Source of the DNA: Cokeromyces recurvatus
Lineage: Eukaryota > Mucoromycota > Mucoromycetes > Mucorales > Mucoraceae
Assembly: GCF_025118155.1 (NCBI RefSeq)
Contig: NW_026251410.1
Coordinates: 186,001 to 250,000 of the forward strand
Length of the DNA stretch: 64,000 bases
Direction of reading: 5' to 3'
Below are positions 23,720-37,313 of this stretch, one piece after another (the first letter of the stretch is position 1; each line of letters begins with the position of its first letter). Made by a program: the position numbers and the translations under genes. The notes beneath the pieces were generated by a model that was not told the origin of the DNA, ran no database searches, and saw only the letters and a list, made by a program, of their open reading frames with translations.

Positions 23720-25607
23720 CTTCAAAAAATTTTAAAATATACGTCATCAGAGTATCTGCGCACAATAATACGGAGTTAAAATAAGAATTTACAATTAATA
23801 AATATTAGAAAAGTTTGATCTGATGTGAGCATATAATGTGGAATGTACCATGCTTTCCCCAGACTAGTTCGATATAATAGATTAAAAAAAATCCTCTCCC
23901 CTTTAAAAGTGACAAGGAGTAAGATAGATTAAAAAACAAAAAAGAAGTAAGCCAGTAGTAAAAAAAAAACATCAATGATAATAAAGAAATAAATATTTTT
24001 ATATGTATAAAAATATATATCAACAACATTAGCATAAGTTGTCATCACATAGCTAAGGAAGAGACTTTCAGCCAAAGTCAGGTATAATACTAGAAAATAC
24101 TTTATCATAAAATAAGCAATTGAATTCAAATAATATACGATAAATAACTGGCCATTGTATATCTCAAGAGAGAGAGAGAAGATGAGTTGTTAGGAGAAGT
24201 GGCAAAAGAGGATGTGTCCTCTCTCACATAGTTAGTTGACCAATAAGATGTAACATTACTTCTGCGGAGAACCGAAAAACTACTATTGAATATGTGACAG
24301 ATGCATTGGTTCTACTAGTTGTTTGTAGAGTCTTGAGGTAAAGAAACTAATTGTCAGTCCATATTCTAATTGAGCTTGAACAATTTGTGCATAAAGCCTT
24401 ACTGATAATAATCTATTGAAAACATTATGGTTAACATCAATAGCTTTCATTTGGTTCATGTTTTGGAATGATTTTATTGCTATTTCTTTGTTTTCCGGAA
24501 CTTGGGTGTCTAGATAGCCACCAATTTTGATAGGAATAACCAGGTGGTGGTGGGGAGGGGAAAAGATGTCCTGTATAGGTATAACTGTGCTATATAGCTA
24601 TTGTAATTGTGTATCCGAGAGTAGGGCTATGATTGAATATTCGGGAAGAATTCTAGTGGTAACTGAGCAGATGGGTAAGATGCAATTAATACAAGTATTC
24701 TTGTATAATATAATATTGAGACGATTTTAATTTTTTGTTTTTACGAATAAGACTTCATCTTTTTAGAATAAAGTTGAAACCTGTAAATAATAGGAAGATT
24801 ATTCTAGGATAAGCTCTTTTTGTAAGCAAGAATCCACTTTATATATATTACCTTCAGTTCAGTATTCTTCAATAGAGTTTAAAAAGGTTGGGTATAGAGG
24901 TAATAATAATAATAATAATAATTTATACTCTTGGGCTTCAATGATGTTTATAGCAAAATGACAGCGGTAAATTTTATAGTTATGCATCACAAGGAAATAG
25001 CCCTATTGTTTCATTTTTAACTAATATATTCATATATTTTAATGTAATTGTGCGCTTTCTTATTAACTCAAAACATAGTATCGAAACCCTCGTGTTTAAG
25101 ATGTATCTCTTTCTAGAGTGTATTATTTTCTTGACTGTTTCAATGGTACAATACATTTTCTTGAATATTATAAACATATGCATGGTTAAATAGAAACGGT
25201 ATTTCCAAGTCATATAAGCGTGTCATTGTATCTCTACTTACCATCTGTAATAGTAATTGATACATTCACATGAATCAAGTCAGTATATCTTCTAGTTATG
25301 GTATTATCAAAATAGGTCAGCATTTACTATGTCCAGACATATTATATAGATATAAGCGCCTATAAGTGCATCTAACTTTCGTTGAATAATAATTACTAAC
25401 GCTACATAATAATCCCAAATATCGAGATATCATTTGAAAATACTCAACATCATATAAAAGCTTGTTTTCTAACTAAATATATTTTTATCTAAATGTGTAT
25501 ATGTGTATGTGCTTATTAAAATTACGAAATAAATCATTATTAAATTTTTTTTTGACACAATTTCATTTAATTTTTTTTTTTTTTTTTTTTTTTTTCTTTA
25601 ATCGAAA
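23629..25607. other. Two-kb spacer with decayed mobile-element sequence
   Basis: Lies between the divergent TAF3 and MDE1 genes. Apart from poly(A/T) runs (23685-23716, 25570-25595) and an AAT repeat at about 24901-24922, only a reverse-transcriptase-like scrap (24283-24528) is recognised. Sequence around it is less A/T-homopolymeric than usual and may be more of the same dead element. A 77-codon open minus frame at 24980-25213 has no known features. Confidence 0.45.
24283..24528 (-). mobile_element. Non-LTR retrotransposon (LINE) reverse-transcriptase remnant
   Basis: An uninterrupted minus-strand stretch of 81 codons before a stop reads KIGGYLDTQVPENKEIAIKS, then FNRLLSVRLYAQIVQAQLEY and GLTISFFTSRL. 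The YLG-like start, then a spaced RL-Y-x-x-I/F-x-x-Q-L/F-E-Y-G-L block, is the region just after the catalytic core of LINE reverse transcriptases that I associate with mucoralean elements. Here G-G-Y-L replaces the usual KYLG, and the YxDD core is not visible. The upstream sequence (to about 24780) shows only broken frames. Assignment rests on the RLYAQxxxxQLEYGL block. Confidence 0.5.
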
Positions 25608-26575
25608 ATGTCATTTAAGGAGGTAGCAATTGAATCTGAAGCACTTTGCATTAGTAAAGATCCTCATCATCCTGCCAACTTGATTCCCGAATTATGTCGT
25701 TTATTCTATCAGTTAGGCTGGGTCACTGGTACTGGTGGTGGTATTAGTATTCGAAAGGGGTAATGATGATCCAAATTTTAACAAAAAAAAAAAAAAAAAA
25801 AAAAAAAAAGAAAGAAATTCTAAAAGGTATTGAAATTTACTCAATTTTATTCAATAGCGATCTTGTCTATATTGCACCTTCTGGAGTTCAAAAAGAGCGT
25901 ATTCAGCCAGAAGATCTATTTGTTATGAAATTGCAAGATCGTGCAGTATTAAGAAAACCACTTGTTTTTAAGCCATCTGCTTGTACACCTTTATTCTATA
26001 ATGCTTATACCATGCGAGATGCAGGTGCTTGTATTCATACACACTCTCAACATGCAGTTATGGCTACCTTAGTTTTTCCTGGAAAAACTTTTGAGATTTC
26101 CCATCAAGAAATGATCAAAGGCATTCGCATCGGCTCTACTAAGAATAATTTGCGTTATTTCGATAAATTAGTAGTTCCTATTGTTGAAAATACACCTGAA
26201 GAAGAAGATTTAACTGAAAGAATGGCTGAAGTAAGTACTTTATATATACATATATGATGACGATGATGATGAATCATGTTTATAATGTTATCATTGTTTA
26301 TTAGGCTATGAAAGAATACCCTGATACGAACGCTGTTCTAGTTCGTCGACATGGTGTATATGTCTGGGGAGGTAAGATTATAAATAAATAACTTGATTGC
26401 TTTTCTTCTTTTTTTTTTATTTATTATTTTATTTAAAACAACACTATTAGAAACTTGGGAAAAAGCAAAGACTATGGCAGAATGCTATGATTATCTTTTT
26501 GAGATTGCACTCAAGATGAAGGCTATTGGTATTGATCCTGCTGTTAAGCCTGAAAGTGAGCCTGATTATTGTTAA
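25608..26575 (+). CDS. MDE1: Methylthioribulose-1-phosphate dehydratase
   Basis: Model join(25608..25759, 25858..26230, 26305..26371, 26451..26575), 238 aa, phases close. It is a class II aldolase/adducin-fold enzyme. [57 protein letters not shown] (zinc ligands HTH), [10 protein letters not shown] (catalytic Glu) and [20 protein letters not shown] (third zinc His) are all present, so it should be active. It dehydrates 5-methylthioribulose-1-phosphate to diketo-methylthiopentyl-phosphate in the methionine salvage pathway, in the cytosol. Length matches yeast Mde1 (244) and human APIP (242). A T-rich tract lies just before the ATG. Confidence 0.95.
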
Positions 26576-27427
26576 TAAAGAGTGTAGAAGAGGTTAATTT
26601 ATATATCATAGAAAATGTTAATAATAAAAAAATAGTGGCATTTGTGTAATAAATACATGTTATTTCTAAATATATATATATTGCTTTAAACCAGGAAGCA
26701 AAAGCATTATTTTGGCATAGTTAAAGAGTATATTAAAGGTATTGATGATATTTCGTATATCTGGTGCACTGAATGTACTACAAGCTTGTATTTTTTTGTC
26801 TGATTCCTTGATTTCATTGAAATGTGCCTTAGTTATAGTATCTTCCTGTTGTACAAACATATTCACTCCTCTTTTTGAATTGTATTCTCAAATTTATTTT
26901 TAGATACCATTGAGTATCGTAGGTTTACCCTAACAGTATCCAATGGGTAGTGATTTGTCTAAACAGTATAAACTGACAAAGTCTCACATTACACACTGCT
27001 GTTTCTGAGTATTTTCTCATTTGTTAATATGGGTCAAAGGAAAATAAAAAAAAAGCCCATCACACTAAATCAATTATCAGACAAATATTAAATAAACTCA
27101 ATACAATACAATGTGATATGAACTATGATCTTCTTTATTTACTACTCAATTCTCCCTTCCTTATTTCTTTTGATGATAATCATCATAACTACAATAATAT
27201 TGTTTATATATAAATATACTATTTCCACCTAAATAAGTCCCTTTTTTTTTTCGTATTAAACTGGTCTGGGTCAATTTGATAAGCAAAAACATATCCGCCT
27301 AATTGGATAAATTAAAAAAAAAAAAAAAAGGTCTATCAGAAAAATCATTTTTTTTCTTTTTCTTTTTTTTTTTTTTTTCTTAATATAAATTTATATATCC
27401 CTCCTTTTTATTCATAATTTGTCAAAG
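26576..27427. other. Spacer upstream of calcineurin A
   Basis: Contains a 66-codon open minus frame (26666-26866) with no recognisable domain, then AT-rich DNA with a T-rich tract before the calcineurin start. ACCCTAACAGTATCCAATGGG near 26928 is the only locally GC-richer patch. No RNA gene seen. Confidence 0.4.
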
Positions 27428-29540
<2,113 letters not shown>

Positions 29541-29720
29541 GAAAAAGAAAAAAAATATTTAAAAAAGAAATAAAAACATATTCCCCTTGTTTGTCGTCAT
29601 TGTTGTAATACTATCAAAAAAAGGAAATAAAAACATTTACCATTTAATTTTTTTTATGCAATTATTAAAATAAAAACTAATAATGTTTTTTTTCATTCTT
29701 TTTCGTTATAAAAAAAAAAA

Positions 29721-30562
29721 ATGGAGAAAGAAAAGTATTATGGAAGAACTTCAGTTGATAGTAGTTGTTTAGGCACAAATCGTGTACCTAGAAAACCAGT
29801 TGTTAATAATCCTTTAGTTCAGAATAGATATTCACCACAATGGAAAGTAGCGATACAGCCATCTACACTCTATCAAAATAAAAAGCGACATCAATATCCT
29901 AAACAATATTACTATTATTCTAATAGTATGACGAATAGTGTCGTTATCAACAAAAGTCAAATCAACAATCATCAATATTCCAAAAGACCCTATTCTACTA
30001 CAACAATTCGAGATCAACAAACACCTTCCATTCTGTGCAATCCTGAGGAGAATAAGTTGAGAAGAGGTCAATGTGATTCTAGTAGTAGTAGTAGTAGTAG
30101 TAGTAGTAATAGTAATAGTAATAGTAATAGTAGCAACACTAGTAGCAATACTAGTAGCAATACTAGTGGTACTCTCATTACTCCTACCAGTCGTCAGAGC
30201 CCCTCTTCAATTTATTATCCTCAAGTAAAGACAACAACCCCTAATTTTTGGTATCCAAGAACGGAATCACAAACCTCTGAGCAACGAATGAAACCTTTAA
30301 AACGTGGCTTGAGTAAGAAACTGCGAGAGTTACTTCAACCTCAACGAACTTTGATTGAAGAAGGAGGTGCTTCAAAAGAATATTATATGAAAGCATGTCA
30401 AAAAAGTTTAAAGCGATGTCAATCACCTATTATAGATGAAGAAGATAAAAGTCCTTTTCAAGTTTTGCTGTAAAATAGGATATATATATATACATATACA
30501 TTTGTATATATATTGTATAAATATTTATCTTTCTTAATTTTTCATTCCCTTTTTTTTTTTTC

Positions 30563-30606
<44 letters not shown>

Positions 30607-32362
30607 TAAGTTATGCAAAGAATGTAGTAGCGGAGAAAAGGCCATCAGGAGCTTTTCACGAAACAGATTTTAGTCAAGTAGATAGCTATGCATCGACAGT
30701 TCAACAACGAGGACCCCTAATGACTCCAAGCATTTTATCACAGAAATTTCTTGCAAGACCCTATCGAAGGGATTTATATCGATTAAGAGCCATCTTTATA
30801 TGGCTTATTCAAAATATTCGACCTGAATATGATCAGCGAAGAAGGGGAGAAGAGCGCCATTTAGTTTTAAAGCAAAGACAACCACCATTAGGCATGACAG
30901 CTCATCAAAAGACTCGAGGAGTATATCGAATGATAACTCATCCTCCTATTAAAGAAAATCTATTCGTGTCACCTTCAGATTTGAATACCCTTACTGAAGA
31001 ACCACCCAGTCGATTAGATACGATGGATTCCCTTGAGCAAGAGGCCCTGTTAACATCTTCTATATCATTTGAGGAAAATAGAATAAAGGAGACAGCAAAG
31101 GAAGTATTGGAAAAACGAAGTTGTAAGACTGCATTAGGGATGGCGAATTTATTTATTGAAATGGTAAAAGCTGCTGGCTTTGAAGATGCATATATAATCT
31201 ATGGTTATTTAAAAGGTTGTTATTATCAGGTAAAAAGTGTGTATGTGTATGTGAATGTGTGTATGTGTGTATGTGTGTATGTGTGTGTGTTTATGAGAAA
31301 TAAGAGTTAAAAAAAAGAAGAGGGGGAAAGGAAAGGTAAGAGAAGATAAAGTAGACTCATGTATATTTGTCTATATTAGCTCCAAAAGATTCTGTAACGT
31401 CTGAAAACAAAAAATTAAATCATGTTTGGTGTTTGGTTAAAATTGAAGGAGAATATCGAATGATAGATTGTTGGTTAGCATCTCCATTCCACCCACAAAA
31501 CGAAAATAAGATGGAGTCCCATTGGTTTTTAACAAGACCTATTGATATGATCATGACTCATTTACCTATGCATCAAAAGGATCAATATCTAAACCCGCCT
31601 TTGTCAACTAGCGAATTCTTTGAATTACCGTATGTTCGTCATCCCTTCTTTTGGTATCAAATGCAAGTTATCGAATCCTGTACGGATCTTCGAGATAAAG
31701 GAAATGGTGTGTTCTATGTGTCTCTAAAGCTTGCACAGTTAACCATTCAATGTTATGCTGAAGTTGAGGCCGATGATGGAACAATTGTACGAGGACTAGC
31801 ACAATGTTACATGACGGAAAAGAATGACAGGTTCTGTAAGATTAAAGCTGTCTTACCACCTCATCAATCATCAGGATGGCTAAAGGTCTATGCTGGACCT
31901 AGAAACCAAATCAATCCCTCACATCAAGAGACAATCCATCAACATTCTCTTGCTCTTTGTATACGTATTCATGGTCGTCTAACCTCATCAGACATGTTTG
32001 AATTGGTTCAATTGCATACAGATCCAAATGAATTTTATATCCAGGAACCACAATGTTACTATCTGTACCCCTTGCAGACTTATCATTTCTGTATACGTGC
32101 TAATGAGAGTAGAGTAGACAATCATCATCAATATCATCGAATTACGCACCATAAGTTGGCCATCAAAAGTCCTGGTGGGAAACTTGTGAAACTCATGTAT
32201 TACCCTCAAGATCAAGTCTATAATGGTACAGTAACAATTAGTGAGGCTGGTGAATGGTCATTGATTTGTTTGCAACATCATACAGGTGGATCTTATACTA
32301 TTGCCACATGGGCATGTAAAATAATGAAGAAAAATATAGGATACAATGTAAATATAGAATAA
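29721..32362 (+). CDS. KY/Cyk3-like transglutaminase-fold protein, probably non-catalytic
   Basis: Model join(29721..30469, 30611..31215, 31380..32362), 778 aa. The N-terminal 240 residues are Ser/Asn/Gln-rich without a domain. From about 265 a KY/Cyk3-type region begins (FSQVDSYASTV, YRRDLYRLRAIFIWLIQNIR). The transglutaminase core has KTALGMANLFIEMVKAAGF, HVWCLVKIEGEYRMIDCWLA and FLTRPIDMIMTHLP. His and Asp of the triad are present, but the Cys site (usually C-x-G-Y/F-A-N-L) reads A-L-G-M-A-N-L, so peptidase or transglutaminase chemistry is unlikely. Yeast Cyk3 acts at the division site to promote septum formation, but it starts with an SH3 domain that I do not see here. The splice at 31216 uses a GTTGTT donor chosen to restore GYLK-APKD; an in-frame alternative uses the donor at 31228 and an acceptor just before 31354. 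Confidence 0.75.
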
Positions 32363-32689
32363 ACGTATACTGCTGTTATATTCCCTTTTTTTGAGTGATC
32401 TATGATAACCTGCATACACACACATACACACACACACACACACAAAAGAAAAGAAACCTTCCTCCTCGTGTAATGATTAGCGTCTCATAGCAAATAGTTT
32501 TAACTTGTACTGTATTTTCGCTGTCAATTGGATACTATTAACCACTTTTGTGAAAGTTCAATTGGCCATTTGTTTGGAAATTAATGATCACTTTTTTAAA
32601 GTTCATTACACCTTACAATAATTTTAAGAAAGAGTTATATAGCAACCTTATTTCTGCATGTGTCAAACTAGTTGACAGATTGCTGAATT

Positions 32690-33640
32690 ATATTTCAAAT
32701 TTGCTCAACAGGTACATTTTCATTAGTATCCATTGTTTTTGTAGTAAGTCTTTCAATCTCTTTGAGCGTATCACGCTTTACTTTTCCCTTAAAAATGGAC
32801 CAAAAATTCTCAATTAATTTGATTTCAGATGAGTAAGGATGAAGGCACGCTGTTACATAGCCCCAATTTAAAAACCACAGGGTCAATTACACCAGGAGCA
32901 TGGATTGGGGCATTGCCCATAATAATAAAATACCCTTTCATTTCTGAGGACTCATCCATAATATCCGTGATACAGTTAAGAAATTAGAAGATAATGTTCA
33001 CTAGTAGTACCATTAGGAACATTTAATTTATCTCCGGGGGCTTTTCTTTTCGTAGCCCCTACAATCCTCCTTCTTTTGATATTTCCCTCTTCTCTCATGC
33101 TCATATTGCTAACACCAACAGCCACTATAGCACCAAAAACAGTATGAGAAGAAGAGTTTGTGGAAGGAGTTGTTGTAACCGATTTTTCATCACATGGCGA
33201 CCAATGACGACTACGACACATATTGATGTTAAATCCTGATTCATCTACAAATACACAATTACTGAAATACTTAACGTCGCCATTATCGATCCACTTATCA
33301 ACTCATTCGGCACGAGCTTCAAAATTTTTATCTTCATTTCTGGTAAGAGCGTGTCTGTCTACAACTTTGATGATGAGATTACATTCCTCTTTCATAAACT
33401 CAGCTACTTTTGTTTTTTTAATCTCTAAGCCTGCAACGTGCTTCGTCAAATCTTCACAGTGTCCCGAATTGCTGCCATAGATTCCTCATCGAAAAAAAAA
33501 ATTAATAAGATGAACCTTTTGCGCTTCGTTCAGTTGACTAACTGGTCTGTTGGTCAAATTCGTCTTTGGAAATAAGTATAATTTAAGAACTTTATGAAAG
33601 CACTTACTTCAATAATAGCTAGACCTTCTAACATTTTCAT
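32690..33640 (-). pseudogene. Tc1/mariner (DDE) transposase, inactivated
   Basis: Minus-strand fragments in several frames give, in order: LNEAQKVHLINFF, AGLEIKKTKVAEFMKEECNL, a DDE-1 block CVFVDESGFNINMCRSRHW (about 33190-33260), YFIIMGNAPIHAPGVIDP (about 32890-32940) and HPYSSEIKLIENFWSIFKGK (about 32765-32825). These match the first Asp, second Asp and third acidic regions of the mucoralean family I know. The second Asp, normally MDN, reads MGN, and there are at least three frame breaks or stops (for example the stop that ends the 33221-32976 stretch). The enzyme cannot work. A further open frame at 33721-33972 is not clearly part of it. Confidence 0.8.
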
Positions 33641-34071
33641 AATACCCTTTTTTGTTCAATTTACTAAATCTATTTGGATATGTTATTTCTTTTAGTTTCT
33701 GTACTACGTAGATGTTTTTATCAATGAGAGAGATAGTGTATAAATCCCATTATTTGAATGATTGGGATTCGGATATTCTTAATTTCGTTATAAGAAAGAG
33801 CTGGGAGGGCTTTAACAACAGTATTTAAGTGCACTTTAGCCGCGAGCACTGTTTTAGTCTTGTCATAATAGTACTTTGTTGAGACTGCTGCTGATGTTTT
33901 TACAAATCCTCCGTTGGAGATATCAAAGAGGGGGGGGGCCAATGTCGCTTTTGGCGATGATGCGTAGGTCAAGTTTTGAAGTCAATGTATAATGCCTTAC
34001 ATTCGTTAGAGATTGTATCACCCCTTATTAGTATATATTCAATTAGATATTCATTTTATTTGAGGCTTACC

Positions 34072-34285
34072 ATTGGAGGAATATGTTCTTTTTATGCTGG
34101 ACCAATATTTAATAATAATACTCATTCCTGAGTGTTTTGAGTTCAAAAGATAAGGAAAGAGAAAAAAAAAGAAAAGACAAGTCTGTGAAAACTCGGTATA
34201 GTTTATTTTAAAGAAAAAAAAATAATACAAACATTGTACAAAAGAAAAAAAATATAATATAGAAAAATGACAAGGGCTATTTATA
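34072..34285. repeat. Dispersed repeat, copy B
   Basis: Matches 1271-1435 (copy A) from CATTGGAGGA to ACAAGGGCTATTT, with about 50 extra bases after the first block. It sits between the Tc1/mariner transposase remnant and the right TIR, so it probably marks an insertion of the Rpn-associated element into the transposon, later eroded. Confidence 0.65.
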
Positions 34286-35664
34286 TGTTTTTTTTTGCAA
34301 AATATGTGATATTAATAGATGTATGATAATAAAGCATTATGTGTAAACGTTGTCTGTGTAAATATTGTCTCCAAATAGTCCTGAATGTAATAATACATAT
34401 TTCCTTTAACTGTCGCTGTTACTAGAAATATACCCAATTATTATTTCTGAAATAAGCAACGCGTCAATATTAATTTACAGTGAATGTTTTAGCTATAACA
34501 ATAATACCAATCATTTATATGCCAATACTATTATTATTATCATTCTCCAAGATGTTATTACATAACAATATTCAACATTATAGATGTATATCCTATTGAA
34601 TTCTTATTATTGCATAATACAATATATATAATTATTTCTTTGGTTCCTGAATACTCTCACAATGACTGTTATTAGAACTGAATGTAGAATGAATATTATG
34701 CTGTAAAGTACAATACACTAGTTTTATTTGAGTAACCTCTTTATTATTTAAATAAATGATGGTTTATTTCTATTAACTTGGTTGTAAATACGACTACAAT
34801 CATGACACTGTGCATCGTTTCGTGTACGAGTCAGAGAACATGTTTGATTTATAAATGTGCCGTTCAAGGCTTGAAATTGCCAAAGAAGAAAAAAAAAAAA
34901 GGTTAGTAAGCTGAGTGCTTGTTATTAGTATGAACTTACATGGATACATAAATATTTTTGATAATTCTCTGGGAGAATGAATTACTGATGATGCATTCAA
35001 TTGATAACAGTGCGGCTACTGCAGTTCTTTTGTTGATGACCCTGTAATAATAATGATAAAGTTAAAAAATGGGTAATAATTTCAAAACTTCTAAATAATT
35101 CACCTTTTTGAATAAGTTCAATTTGAGTTGGCTTTGACTGGACCTTGTAACCATATTTGTTATTCATGTATTTCTTAAATAAATAAAGAATCACCAAGTT
35201 GTGCTATTTGTGAGTTGGGTGTTGCTACGGATATATCAATTACTGAGTTTTTGCTTAAACTATTGATCATTATTTAGTAAAAAGAAAAAAGAAAAAAAAA
35301 AGAGTAAGAGAGCGCATGGAAATGATAACAAGATTAGTTCTTGTCAATACAGATTATCTTTCCTTACTATACCTTTGTAATTGCCTTAACATTTTCTATC
35401 TGTCTTTGTAATTTTAGCAATTGTTTTTTGATTAACAAGTTCATTTAAACTATATTCAATCTCTTTTTGACTCGTAATAATATATCAATAATAATAATAA
35501 AAGTTGAAAAAGGGCGTTTAATCATTTTTTTTTCTTTTTATCTTTGGCATTGTTTTATATGTGGATTGTGTAGTAAAAAAAAGGTGTCCAGTTGAACTTT
35601 CACAAAAGTGGCAATTAAGTTTCACAAATTTGATCCGCATTTTCAATTGACGGTGGAAACACAG

Positions 35665-35735
35665 TAATTTTAATATGCAATAAGATTAATAATAGTTTAT
35701 TGTGTAATATCACTGCTTGTACACGATTACTTTCT

Positions 35736-35782
<47 letters not shown>

Positions 35783-36232
35783 TTTAATAAAGTAAGACAA
35801 AAGATAGTATTGTGTCAAAGTAAATTACTATCCACGAGGAGAAGAATGTTACTCTTCTTCTTACACAACTGTAATAATTAACTAAAAAAAAAAGAAAAAA
35901 GGGGAGCGGGTAGTGTCCATTTTGACGTACACAAGATAAACTAATAGTAATACATGAGATCGAATGGTAGTAAAATTCTCCTTTAATTATTTATTATCAA
36001 GTACAAGTAATTAATTTTATTTTATTTTTTTTTCAAAGAAGGAAATCTTCTCCCTATTCACTCACTTTTCCCATATATGTCTATTTTTCCTTATCTCGCT
36101 TTACTGCAACGATACCTGGAATAACTATTTTACCCTAAAAAATAAGACCTCTTCCTTTTATATATAAATATATGCATATATTCTTCTTTAAAGAAGGTTT
36201 CTTTTTTCTTCTTTTTTTTTTATTACATTACT
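35665..36232. other. Spacer between transposon end and unknown gene
   Basis: Starts with the TA target duplication. It holds a 44-nt T-run (35738-35781), then AT-rich DNA with T-rich tracts before the ATG at 36233. No coding segment recognised. Confidence 0.4.
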
Positions 36233-37020
36233 ATGAATAAAAAGTATCTATTAAACAATAATAACAATCATAATATCATTGTGCCTTATGAGAATATTCC
36301 TAATAAAAGAATAAAGGTGTAGTATTGAAGATAATTAGCAATTGAGAGAACAGAAAAAACTGATATTAGATAAATTAGCATATAACAAAATCAAAGAAAA
36401 GCAGCAGCAGCAGTAGTAGTAGTAGTAGTAGTAGTAGTCATAATAGAAATGAACAATATACTACGATATTATCTCACTTTGTATCCTTTCTCAGAACCTA
36501 TTTCTTTGGAATACATAATAAGAAGCAACCGAAACAGGCATTTTATGTGTGTCTAAAGGGTGAAGGATTTATGCCCCGAACACCAACGAGAAAAACGGAT
36601 GTATTGATTACTCCATATACAGTAACAGCTACTACTCCAATTAAAGATAGGAATCATCATCGGCAACAACGACAACAACCTTCTACTGTCCTCAATGCTG
36701 TTATTACATTATCAGAGATACTTACTACTGAGCAATCTCATCATGTTCAAAGTTATTATAAAAAAAGGGAACCTCCCTTACAAATTGTAACTTTTAAAAG
36801 AGACCTTCCTCTCTTTGAAAAAAACAATGACCCATCTAAAAAGAAAAGAGACATATCTCGTACTAATTCTGCTTATTTACGCATAATTGTAGCTGAAATA
36901 AATATGATGCGAACTGAAAAAATCGTTTGTCCTTTAAGGCATAGAGGTTCTTTACCTCCTAGAATTGATTTATTTCAATCTTCTTTACCAAGTCCACTTA
37001 AAAGATATTCAACTATTTAA
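36233..37020 (+). CDS. Unidentified basic, Ser-rich protein
   Basis: The 3' exon (to 37020) is clear: an open frame ending FQSSLPSPLKRYSTI, preceded by TYFFGIHNKKQPKQAFYVCL and MPRTPTRKTDVLITPYTVTA. It is rich in Lys/Arg/Ser/Pro and has no domain I know. The 5' end is ambiguous. ATG at 36233 opens 28 codons (MNKKYLLNNNNN...) to a GTGTAG donor, but the acceptor could be at about 36380 (leading to a poly-Ser run coded by AGC/AGT repeats, 36403-36438) or before CAATTGAGAGAACAG (a Lys/Gln coiled segment). The triplet repeat overlaps the choice. Probably a real gene because the long 3' frame avoids stops in AT-rich DNA. Confidence 0.5.
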
Positions 37021-37313
37021 TAAACTATCGGGAATATAATACATACATTACTATATGTCTTTTTTTTTTTTTTTTTTTTTTATTTCACTGGATTTATAGC
37101 GCGTGAATACAGATAGATAGATAGATAGATAGATACGTACATATGTGTGTGCGTATGTGTATAGGTGTAAGTGTAGGTGAATATATATCTATATGTATCT
37201 GTAACTTTGTGTGTGTCATTTTGTTGCGTATGTTTGTTTGTTTGTGTATGTGTGATTATATAAAATAGACAAGCAAGTATACATATTATAGTATTTTTTT
37301 TTTCTAGGAAAAT

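Larger units (their letters stand above)
32510..35664 (-). mobile_element. Decayed Tc1/mariner-type DNA transposon, with nested repeat
   Basis: Both ends carry related inverted repeats, about 55 nt each: CTGTATTTTCGCTGTCAATT at 32510, and on the other strand CTGTGTTTCCACCGTCAATT from 35664. Further in, both hold CCACTTTTGTGAAAGTTCAA (32542 onward; complement 35592-35611). A TA dinucleotide flanks each end (32508-32509, 35665-35666), the Tc1/mariner target duplication. The transposase remnant is in the left half. At 3.15 kb the element is longer than usual, and the right half contains repeat copy B (34072-34285) and unassigned AT-rich DNA, best explained by a later insertion into it. Confidence 0.8.

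Noticed and set aside
26666..26866. 66-codon minus frame starting MNMFVQQEDTITKAHFNEIK
   Set aside because: It has a plausible amino-acid mix but no domain, no splice support and ends in a TA repeat; could be chance.
30572..30608. TATA-repeat stretch as a promoter for a separate downstream gene
   Set aside because: The frame on both sides joins in phase across 30470-30610, so it is intron sequence of the KY/Cyk3-like gene.
33721..33972. Open minus frame of 83 codons next to the transposase remnant
   Set aside because: No match to the DDE domain or to the N-terminal DNA-binding part that I can recognise; treated as part of the decayed element, not as a gene.
34800..35197. Two open minus frames inside the right half of the transposon
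   Set aside because: They are interrupted by stops, have no recognisable motif, and lie in AT-rich mobile DNA. They may be exons of a second dead element, but evidence is too thin.
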